This document shows positions 7,701-11,445 of a stretch of 11,445 nt of DNA, piece after piece. The position numbers and the translations under genes were made by a program. The first letter of the stretch is position 1. The number at the start of each line of letters is the position of its first letter. The stretch comes from Candidatus Woykebacteria bacterium RBG_16_39_9b. GTDB lineage: Bacteria; Patescibacteriota; Microgenomatia; Woykebacterales; RBG-16-39-9b. A model generated the notes under the pieces. The model was not told where the DNA came from. It saw only the letters and a program-made list of their open reading frames with translations, and searched no databases. Location of the stretch: NCBI GenBank assembly GCA_001816695.1, contig MHCR01000002.1, forward strand, positions 40,368 to 51,812. The letters run 5' to 3'.

Positions 7701-8518
7701 GATTGGATATTACACAAGGTTTACCTCGTGTCGAGGAAATCTTCGAATCTAGAACGCCGAAGACACCAGCTGTCATAACCGAAGTACCGGGCAGAATATC
7801 TATAATTGAATCAGACGGAATGCGAAAGATCAGGGTAGCAATGAGAGATAAAAGTGGTAAAACGGAAAAGGAGTATGTAATCCCAGTTACGGCGGAAATA
7901 AGAATAAAAGATGGTGATCAAGTTTCAGCTGGAGAGCCTCTTACAAGTGGGCATTTAGATTTAAAATTACTATTAGAAACACGAGGTATCAAAATAGTGC
8001 AGCAATATATAATTTCAGAATTGCAGAAAGTTTATGAATCTCAAGGTGCCCCGATCAATGATAAACATTTTGAAGTAATTGTTAGAAAAATGAGTGAAAA
8101 GGTAAGAATTCAAACCTCTGGTGATACGTCACTCTTACCGGGAGAATTAATTGATAAAAGCCGGTTTGCAGAAGAAAACGCGAAAATCTTAGCAGAAGGT
8201 GGAGAGCCCTCTACTGCTCAAGTTGTTATTTTAGGTATTACAAGAGCGGCACTTTACACCGAATCTGTTTTATCTGCAGCTAGTTTCCAAGAAACAACCT
8301 CTGTTTTAACTGACGCTGCTACCTCTGGTAAAGTCGATTATTTAAGAGGATTAAAGGAGAATGTGATAATTGGCAGACTGATACCAACAGGATGGAGAGC
8401 ACAGCTTGATGGTAAGGAAAGAAAGAAAACAGAAACTGGTGTTGTAGTTTCTGCGGAAGACATGGAGATCAAAGAAGCAAAATCAAAAACGCGAGCAGTA
8501 AATAAATTAACCAGTTAG
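4751..8518 (+). CDS. rpoC: DNA-directed RNA polymerase subunit beta'
   Basis: Beta' subunit, carrying the catalytic magnesium site; 1255 residues. Seen in order: N-terminal zinc ribbon C60, C62, C75, C78; a Lys/Glu-rich, probably coiled-coil stretch at about 145-235; RVDYSGRSVI (424-433); LNRAPTLHRLG (501-511); the magnesium triad D538, D540, D542; bridge helix GARKGLVDKALKTAD (824-838) through YLTRRLVDVA (841-850); second zinc site C860, C930, C937, C940; trigger loop QLTMRTFHLGG (971-981) with H978 matching E. coli H936; and a C-terminal SVLSAASFQETTSVL (1172-1186). The E. coli trigger-loop insertion SI3 is absent. Oddity: the near-universal Asn before the triad (NADFDGD, E. coli N458) is Gly536 here. 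The start overlaps the rpoB stop (TAATG) and AAGGA lies 6 bases upstream, suggesting coupled, equimolar translation. I see no strong terminator after the TAG. Confidence 0.98.
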   Translation: MYEIKDFEALRIILANQDDILNWSHGEVFKPETINYRTLKPEKGGLFAEEIFGPTKDWECYCGKYKRIRYRGVICDKCGVEVTQSKVRRERMGHIKLAAPVAHVWFFKGTPSKLSQLLDITPRSLDAIIYFAEYLIVAVDDDKCKKALNNIAEAMKKNQENIKKLYDKQKKELEKNIKNDVSKIDVKNKEQRELIVEELNLKAKARFNSLKEEESNEIARNNELYKSMQDRIKQIKPFGLISEDEYQRLIDLNAADFIKVGMGAESLEEALKNLDLAKLAAELRKEVQTSTGQKQVKATKRLRVVEGFRQASIDPTWMILKVLPVIPPDLRPMVQLSGGRFATSDLNDLYRRVINRNNRLKRLTDLGAPEIILRNEKRMLQEAVDALIDSSQRPSSRTAQVLRSLSDMLKGKQGRFRQNLLGKRVDYSGRSVIIVAPDIRLNECRVPKEMALELFKPYVLRELIFQGYAPNVKSAKHVFERKGEEVWDILESITKNHPVFLNRAPTLHRLGFQAFYPILTEGNAIGVHPSVCAGFGADFDGDQMAIHVPLSQAAIDEAKNLMMSTKNLLKPADGEPIMTPRQDVFLGCYFLTRAANDEPAKGVYTFDEIILAFQSNALDIKDKIKLFYKNDLIETTVGRVLFNSVLPEELRFVNKAIRGSDIKSLLISSQSVLGEEKSVELIDSFKDLGFLFATKSGLTMSVSDCEIYQEKGKLVAEAEVKVEKIDENFQKGLITEGEKIRLSEEIWSDLTTKIDELTWQNMSLDNPLRLMQESGARGSRDQIKQLAGMRGLMADPLGKIVELPSKSNFREGLDVYEYFTSTRGARKGLVDKALKTADAGYLTRRLVDVAHDVLIREEDCGTKEGVIISELGDRSTPLSSRVVGRVAAANIKGKNRRDIVKRGEEITEELSKEIEKSDTTQIYVRSPLTCETRYGVCSVCYGWDLSTKRIASAGTAVGVIAAQSIGEPGTQLTMRTFHLGGIIGLDITQGLPRVEEIFESRTPKTPAVITEVPGRISIIESDGMRKIRVAMRDKSGKTEKEYVIPVTAEIRIKDGDQVSAGEPLTSGHLDLKLLLETRGIKIVQQYIISELQKVYESQGAPINDKHFEVIVRKMSEKVRIQTSGDTSLLPGELIDKSRFAEENAKILAEGGEPSTAQVVILGITRAALYTESVLSAASFQETTSVLTDAATSGKVDYLRGLKENVIIGRLIPTGWRAQLDGKERKKTETGVVVSAEDMEIKEAKSKTRAVNKLTS

Positions 8519-8649
8519 TTCGTTGAAGCAAACTTTTTAAATTCCTCTACGTATTTGAAATCATTTGATTCACAAGTTCCTCTATACAGCTTATATGATT
8601 TGTAGCCTTGGATAAACAGATCTATATTGTGGCATAGATGTCTATATAG
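8515..8649 (-). other. in-frame continuation of the small membrane-protein gene past its TGA, ending on the rpoC stop
   Basis: Read on the minus strand after the TGA at 8652-8650, the same frame stays open for 44 codons and closes with TAA at 8517-8515, sharing bases with the rpoC TAG (TTAG on the plus strand). The encoded text, including IDLFIQGYKSYKLYRG and DFKYVEEFKKFA, looks protein-like and contains no ATG, GTG or TTG, so it is unlikely to be a separate gene. It may be the 3' end of a gene broken by a nonsense change, a leaky-stop extension, a sequencing error, or chance. At this base composition I roughly estimate a one-in-twenty chance of such an open run. Confidence 0.35.
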
Positions 8650-8931
8650 TCACTGTGGTTGATACTGTTCCAGATCGTCCCCCACCTCGTGAGTAAGAAA
8701 TTTCTTCTTGATAAACAGAGCTATTATTAAAAACGGAGAAGAGATTACTAGAAAGGCAGCTATCAAATATAAGTGGTTAGGCATTGTGAAAGGGCAACCA
8801 GTTAAACCTTGGCTATTAGGATCTAAATAGGGTCTGTTTGTAGCAGTACAAAAATAACTCACAGAATCTGTGATATAAAGCCCTGACCAAAATATTATCC
8901 CTAACATTGAGGGGGCAAGTTTTGGTAGCAC
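8650..8931 (-). CDS. hypothetical small two-helix membrane protein
   Basis: I do not recognise this 93-residue protein. Two hydrophobic segments are visible: about 9-25 (LGIIFWSGLYI and on) and 53-74 (LYLIAAFLVISSPFLIIALF). The second is followed by KKK (75-77). By the positive-inside rule both ends should be cytoplasmic and the loop outside; that loop holds two Cys (C28, C46) that could pair. The tail is acidic and glutamine-rich. The start shown is GTG at 8931, four codons after an in-frame TAA; ATG at 8907 (residue 9) is an alternative. Neither has a Shine-Dalgarno. It lies 30 bases downstream of the RRM gene on the same strand and is probably co-transcribed. The frame remains open beyond its TGA stop (see 8515-8649), so the true gene may be longer or broken. 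Coding status is likely but not certain. Confidence 0.55.
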   Translation of the reverse strand: MLPKLAPSMLGIIFWSGLYITDSVSYFCTATNRPYLDPNSQGLTGCPFTMPNHLYLIAAFLVISSPFLIIALFIKKKFLTHEVGDDLEQYQPQ

Positions 8932-8961
8932 AATATTATTTTACTACAAAAACCGTGTCCG

Positions 8962-9231
8962 CTACTCCCTTGGAGGAGCTTCTTCGCGAGGACGAGCTTC
9001 GTTAACAACAATCTTACGGCCATCTAATTCGTGACCATTTAATTGTTCAACGGCTTTTGTTGCTTCGTCGTCCGAACTCATTTCCACAAACCCAAAACCA
9101 CGTGATCTACCACTCATTCGATCTGTAATAACATTGGCAGATTCAACTGTACCTGCTTGAGCAAAAAGTTGGCTTAAATCTTCGCTAGTCGCGGAAAATG
9201 GTAGATTGCCAACAAAAAGTTTTTTTGCCAC
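8962..9231 (-). CDS. single-RRM RNA-binding protein
   Basis: An 89-residue protein consisting almost wholly of one RNA recognition motif. RNP2 is LFVGNL (5-10) and RNP1 is RGFGFVEM (44-51), with the RNA-stacking aromatics F6, F46 and F48 in place. The beta-alpha-beta-beta-alpha-beta order is easy to follow, ending with GRKIVVNEARPR. The short tail PREEAPPRE is charged and proline-rich rather than glycine-rich. Such small RRM proteins occur in cyanobacteria and various other bacteria and are thought to bind single-stranded RNA in the cytoplasm; RNA targets here are unknown. The start is GTG at 9231, chosen because AAAGGA lies seven bases upstream. It has a good promoter of its own, a leader of about 117 bases, and is followed at 30 bases by the membrane-protein gene. 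Confidence 0.93.
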   Translation of the reverse strand: MAKKLFVGNLPFSATSEDLSQLFAQAGTVESANVITDRMSGRSRGFGFVEMSSDDEATKAVEQLNGHELDGRKIVVNEARPREEAPPRE

Positions 9232-9238
9232 TCGTTTA

Positions 9239-9250
9239 TCCTTTCTCCCC
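9239..9250 (-). promoter_or_regulatory. Shine-Dalgarno fixing the GTG start of the RRM gene
   Basis: On the minus strand GGGGAGAAAGGA precedes the GTG by seven bases. AAAGGA has ideal spacing and GGGGAG is a second purine-rich match just upstream. It is one of the clearest ribosome sites in the window. Confidence 0.7.
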
Positions 9251-9354
9251 AGACTTTCACTGGAGCGAATTTAACCTTACTTATTCCCTTGTCTTTTAAG
9301 AGGAAACCTAAAAGGAAGGAATCAAGCGAGATCTAAGTTGTTAATAACAGGTCA

Positions 9355-9384
9355 ATTGTACTGAAGCTTCATTAATGTTGTCAA
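9355..9384 (-). promoter_or_regulatory. sigma70-type promoter for the RRM gene
   Basis: On the minus strand, TTGACA (9384-9379) is followed after 18 bases by TACAAT (9360-9355), which is 5 of 6 to consensus. Initiation is expected near 9348, leaving about 117 bases of leader. This is the best minus-strand promoter in the region. Confidence 0.65.
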
Positions 9385-9406
9385 TATCGATTGTGAACTA
9401 TATTAC
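9378..9406 (+). promoter_or_regulatory. possible promoter for the dehydrogenase gene
   Basis: TTGTCA (9378-9383) with a 17-base spacer to TATTAC (9401-9406); TATATT at 9399 with a 15-base spacer is an alternative -10. The -35 lies over the -35 of the divergent RRM promoter, so the two promoters may compete. Match quality is modest. Confidence 0.35.
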
Positions 9407-9440
9407 TTGCGTATTTATTTGGTTGGGAATAAGATAAATC

Positions 9441-10586
9441 ATGTTTTCTATGGTTAAACACGATCATTTAGGACCAGAAAAATTAATTGAGGTTTACGAT
9501 TCAAACACCGGAATGAGGGGGTTTTTAGTAATCGATAATACTTGGTTGGGATTAGCAAAAGGCGGTTTACGGATAACTCCAACGGTATCCCTAGAAGAGA
9601 CCTTTCGCTTGGCAAGAACTATGACATACAAAAATGCTTTAGCAGAGCTTCCTTTTGGTGGTGGTAAGTCTGGAATAGTGGCAAACGGTAAAAAAATTAA
9701 TACCGATGAAAAACTTAAATTGGTCCGTGCTTTTTCCGAATCAATCAAAGAACTTTGTCCCAAGCTATACATATCAGGTCCTGACGTAAATACCGGTGAG
9801 AAAGAGATGGCAGAGTTTGTTAAAGCCAATGGGGCGCTAAAATCCGCTACTGGTAAACCAGCTAGTATGTGTGTAAAACCTGGTGTTGAGTGTGGAATTC
9901 CCCATGAGTTTGGCTCAACTGGTTTCGGTGTAGTTCAAGCCACTTTGGTAACTTTAGGTTTTTTAGGAAAAAATATTAAAGGGATGAAAGTAGCCGTTGC
10001 TGGTTTTGGTAACGTCGGTCGTTTTGTCGTCAGCTTTTTGAATAAAGAAGGAGCACAGCTTGTTGCCATCTCCGATAGTAGCGGTACTACGTATAACCCC
10101 AAGGGGCTGGATATTAGGAGAGTCTTTGAGGTCAAAAAGAAAAAGGGAAGTGTGGTTGCCGATTCAGGTAGAGAAAAAATTTCTAGTGAAGATATCGCTA
10201 CTCTTGACGTCGATATTTTAATCCCGGCTGCTTTTCACGAAGTAATTACCGATGAAAATATGAGTAAAGTAAAAGCAACATTAATTATTGAAGCGGCTAA
10301 CTTAGCAGTAAGACCTGATGTGGAGATTGCTCTTTTCAAAAAAGGAATTTTGGTGGTTCCCGACATCGTCGCTAATGCTGGAGGAGTAATTTCTTCTTAC
10401 GCTGAATACCGTGGTTACAATCCAAAACAGATGTTTAAACTGATTGAACGAAAAATCAAAAGAAATGTCGGAATTGTTCTAGGAAAATCAAAAGTCGAAA
10501 AAATTACCCCGCGCGAAGCAGCTCTAGAAATTGCTCTGGAGCGGTTGCACGAAGCAAGAACTTCCCAAGCAAAAGAACTCCGATGA
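9441..10586 (+). CDS. gdhA: Glu/Leu/Phe/Val dehydrogenase family protein, probably glutamate dehydrogenase
   Basis: The family carries out reversible NAD(P)-dependent oxidative deamination of an amino acid to a 2-oxo acid plus ammonia. At 381 residues it is shorter than usual glutamate dehydrogenases (about 410-450) and nearer leucine dehydrogenase size. Seen: AKGGLR (39-44); MTYKNALAELPFGGGKSG (61-78) with K64 and catalytic-type K76; SGPDVNTGEKEMAE (112-125) with D115; Rossmann motif GFGNVG (188-193); SDSSG (211-215) after the second Rossmann strand; and NAGGVISSYAEY (312-323). K40 and S319 align with the glutamate side-chain contacts K89 and S380 of the Clostridium symbiosum enzyme. Leucine dehydrogenases have Leu at the first of these, so glutamate is the favoured substrate; this is inference. 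The usual ATGRGV segment reads GSTGFGV (158-164). No strong SD precedes the ATG; ATG at 9450 is an alternative start. Confidence 0.88.
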   Translation: MFSMVKHDHLGPEKLIEVYDSNTGMRGFLVIDNTWLGLAKGGLRITPTVSLEETFRLARTMTYKNALAELPFGGGKSGIVANGKKINTDEKLKLVRAFSESIKELCPKLYISGPDVNTGEKEMAEFVKANGALKSATGKPASMCVKPGVECGIPHEFGSTGFGVVQATLVTLGFLGKNIKGMKVAVAGFGNVGRFVVSFLNKEGAQLVAISDSSGTTYNPKGLDIRRVFEVKKKKGSVVADSGREKISSEDIATLDVDILIPAAFHEVITDENMSKVKATLIIEAANLAVRPDVEIALFKKGILVVPDIVANAGGVISSYAEYRGYNPKQMFKLIERKIKRNVGIVLGKSKVEKITPREAALEIALERLHEARTSQAKELR

Positions 10587-10614
10587 TTAATGAGCTAGAA
10601 TCGGCAAGTTTTTT
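10580..10614 (+). terminator. weak terminator-like hairpin over the dehydrogenase stop codon
   Basis: CCGAT (10580-10584) pairs with ATCGG (10600-10604) across a 15-base loop. A T6 run (10609-10614) comes after four further bases. The long loop and the gap before the T-run make it a poor terminator; the GC-rich one at 10694 is better. Confidence 0.25.
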
Positions 10615-10652
10615 AAATATTTCAAAAATTGTTGTCAAAAATTGGCAAGAAT

Positions 10653-10681
10653 TTGCAAATCCTTATCAAATATGTTAAAAT
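10653..10681 (+). promoter_or_regulatory. possible upstream promoter before the rpsL-side terminator
   Basis: TTGCAA (10653-10658), a 17-base spacer, then TAAAAT (10676-10681). Initiation near 10688 would run almost at once into the hairpin at 10694. In such AT-rich DNA the -10 match may be chance. Confidence 0.25.
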
Positions 10682-10693
10682 ATTAGCATCCAC

Positions 10694-10715
10694 GCGCCAC
10701 AAAAAGGCGCTTTTT
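10694..10715 (+). terminator. rho-independent terminator, probably of the dehydrogenase gene
   Basis: Stem GCGCC (10694-10698) pairs perfectly with GGCGC (10706-10710) across the loop ACAAAAA, and TTTTT (10711-10715) follows directly. It is the clearest intrinsic terminator in the window, 108 bases past the dehydrogenase stop. The same bases can also fold as AAAAAG/CTTTTT around GCG. Confidence 0.75.
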
Positions 10716-10824
10716 AGTACAAATCTTTAAAAAAATTATTTCCTTGGAAAAAATCTTAAATTGAAGACCATTTTTCCTATTTTCGCATTTTCACTAAAGG
10801 TTGACTTCATTAAATCAACGATTT

Positions 10825-10852
10825 GAAATTACTGTGGTAATAACCACATTTC
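10825..10852 (+). repeat. two-part hairpin just upstream of the rpsL promoter
   Basis: TGTGGT (10833-10838) and ACCACA (10843-10848) form a perfect inverted repeat around AATA. An outer GAAAT (10825-10829) can also pair with ATTTC (10848-10852). It ends seven bases before the -35 of the rpsL promoter, in the position of an UP element or activator/repressor site. In a longer transcript it could act as a leader structure. Confidence 0.45.
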
Positions 10853-10859
10853 ATAGCTG

Positions 10860-10888
10860 TTGACACCGAACCTAGCTTCCCGTATAAT
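10860..10888 (+). promoter_or_regulatory. full-consensus sigma70 promoter for rpsL (leaderless transcript predicted)
   Basis: TTGACA (10860-10865), exactly 17 bases, TATAAT (10883-10888): both hexamers match consensus fully. Initiation is expected at about 10894-10896, only two to four bases before the rpsL ATG at 10898. Transcripts would therefore have essentially no 5' leader. No Shine-Dalgarno precedes the ATG, in keeping with this. Confidence 0.88.
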
Positions 10889-10897
10889 CTTGCAGTT

Positions 10898-11368
10898 ATG
10901 CCTACGGTACAACAATTAATTAGAAAAGGAAGAGCCAAGGTGTCGAAGAAAATTAAAGCGGCTGCTCTTCGTGGATCGTTTAACGCGGCATCGAGAAAAA
11001 TGGCACCAACCTTCAATCCTCAAAAAAGGGGTGTTTGTGTTGTGGTTAAAACGATGACCCCAAAAAAGCCAAACTCGGCTCTTCGGAAAGTAGCTCGAGT
11101 CAGACTTTCAAATAGAAAAGAAATCACAGCTTATATACCCGGAATCGGCCATACTCTTCAAGAACATTCAATAGTTTTAGTACGAGGCGGTCGAGTAAAA
11201 GACCTTCCAGGGGTAAAATATCATATTGTAAGAGGTCATTACGATGCAACTGGCACGGAAGCTAGAAAACAGGGGAGAAGTTTATATGGTACAAAAAGAA
11301 TTTTGACAAGTCCAAATACAAAACGAACTGAGGCTCCTGCTGAAATTGCGGAGGCAGAGGTTTCATGA
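10898..11368 (+). CDS. rpsL: 30S ribosomal protein S12
   Basis: S12 sits at the 30S decoding centre and helps proofread codon-anticodon pairing. The start MPTVQQLIRKGR is typical, fixing the ATG. Seen: PQKRGVC (41-47), TPKKPNSALRKVARVRL (54-70), YIPGIGHTLQEHS (79-91) and GGRVKDLPGVKYHIVRG (97-113). Streptomycin-contact lysines K56 and K101 (E. coli K43 and K88) are intact, as is D102, the RimO methylthiolation site in E. coli. At 156 residues it exceeds the E. coli 124. About 13 residues are inserted before PQKRG (compared with E. coli; Lactobacillales also have a longer form there), and a 22-residue tail beginning ILTSPNTKR follows YGTKR. No SD is present and a consensus promoter abuts the ATG. 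The TGA stop overlaps the rpsG ATG (ATGA), the classical str-operon order. Confidence 0.98.
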   Translation: MPTVQQLIRKGRAKVSKKIKAAALRGSFNAASRKMAPTFNPQKRGVCVVVKTMTPKKPNSALRKVARVRLSNRKEITAYIPGIGHTLQEHSIVLVRGGRVKDLPGVKYHIVRGHYDATGTEARKQGRSLYGTKRILTSPNTKRTEAPAEIAEAEVS

Positions 11369-11445
11369 GAGGTAAAAGAGCCCCAAAGCGAAAACTGGAA
11401 CCAGATCCAATTTATGGAAATAGGCAGATTACTAGGTTTGTTAAC
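11365..11445 (+). CDS. rpsG: 30S ribosomal protein S7, N-terminal part (3' end outside window)
   Basis: Twenty-seven codons are visible, MRGKRAPKRKLEPDPIYGNR and on, matching the S7 opening (RAPKRE-x-x-PDPxYG). S7 nucleates assembly of the 30S head by binding the 3' major domain of 16S rRNA, and in E. coli it represses the str operon. The ATG overlaps the rpsL TGA, so translation is probably coupled. GGAGG (11350-11354) and AGAGG (11356-11360) lie upstream; the second has close spacing. The order rpsL-rpsG suggests fusA or other str-operon genes may follow outside the window. Confidence 0.95.
   Translation, partial: MRGKRAPKRKLEPDPIYGNRQITRFVN

Larger units (their letters stand above)
10587..10897 (+). 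other. 311-base regulatory intergenic region upstream of rpsL
   Basis: There is no convincing gene on either strand. It is very AT-rich and holds, in order, a weak hairpin over the dehydrogenase stop, a possible promoter (10653-10681), a GC-stem terminator (10694-10715), an inverted repeat GTTGA/TCAAC (10800-10804 with 10815-10819) overlapping a weak TTGACT promoter-like start, a two-part hairpin (10825-10852), and a full-consensus promoter (10860-10888). The stretch 10720-10790 shows nothing beyond A/T runs. Confidence 0.7.

Noticed and set aside
8519..8649. A rho-independent terminator for rpoC
   Set aside because: There is no GC-rich stem with a T-run. Only an A/T hairpin (ATCTAT/ATAGAT near 8620-8638) is visible, which is not convincing.
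8650..8652. Reading TGA as glycine (code 25, Gracilibacteria/Absconditabacteria) to join the membrane-protein frame with its extension
   Set aside because: TGA ends rpsL exactly at the ATGA overlap with rpsG and also ends the dehydrogenase. No in-frame TGA occurs anywhere in mltG, rpoB, rpoC or the dehydrogenase, which a UGA-Gly genome would be expected to show often.
9494..9829. 111-codon open frame antisense to the dehydrogenase
   Set aside because: The sense strand carries conserved catalytic motifs across the whole stretch; the antisense text shows no recognisable motif or ribosome site.
10746..10777. GGAAAAA/TTTTTCC inverted repeat in the rpsL upstream region
   Set aside because: It has an 18-base loop and an almost pure A/T stem in very A/T-rich DNA; chance is the simpler explanation.
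1..11445. Mobile elements, CRISPR arrays, tRNA or rRNA genes, and toxin-antitoxin or defence systems
   Set aside because: I saw no transposase, terminal repeats, spaced direct repeats, cloverleaf or rRNA-like sequence, or toxin-like pair on either strand.

Overview
The window is AT-rich chromosomal DNA from a bacterium. It carries core information-processing genes: the end of ruvX, mltG, rpoB, rpoC, rpsL and the start of rpsG, with a short accessory block between rpoC and rpsL. I infer a candidate phyla radiation (Patescibacteria) genome, possibly near Microgenomates. The grounds are the ruvX-mltG pair directly upstream of rpoBC without rplJL, divergent residues in otherwise near-invariant RNA polymerase loops, a small single-RRM protein, very tight gene packing and mostly weak or absent Shine-Dalgarno sites. 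This placement is by general resemblance only. TGA is used as a stop here, so the UGA=Gly code of Gracilibacteria/Absconditabacteria does not apply.

Layout. 1-1261: ruvX (3' end) and mltG, co-directional with an 8-base gap. 1262-1397: a near-consensus promoter for rpoBC, a 9-bp inverted repeat over its -10 box, and a terminator-like hairpin early in the leader. 1398-8518: rpoB and rpoC, overlapping by one base (TAATG) and presumably translationally coupled. 8515-9231, minus strand: an RRM RNA-binding protein followed by a small two-helix membrane protein. The latter's reading frame continues past a TGA and closes exactly on the rpoC stop. 9232-9440: divergent promoter region. 9441-10586: a Glu/Leu/Phe/Val-family dehydrogenase, probably glutamate dehydrogenase. 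10587-10897: a 311-base intergenic region with a terminator, hairpins and at least one excellent promoter. 10898-11445: rpsL and the start of rpsG, overlapping by ATGA.

Function. RpoB and RpoC form the RNA polymerase catalytic core. S12 and S7 belong to the 30S decoding centre and head. MltG cleaves nascent peptidoglycan at the membrane and RuvX is a RuvC-fold nuclease-like protein. The dehydrogenase links glutamate and 2-oxoglutarate. The RRM protein probably acts post-transcriptionally.

I see no mobile element, CRISPR array, tRNA, rRNA or defence system. The points most worth a second look are a Gly replacing the Asn of the RpoC NADFDGD motif, a full-consensus promoter that should give a leaderless rpsL mRNA, the palindrome and hairpin controlling rpoBC, and the TGA-interrupted gene convergent with rpoC.
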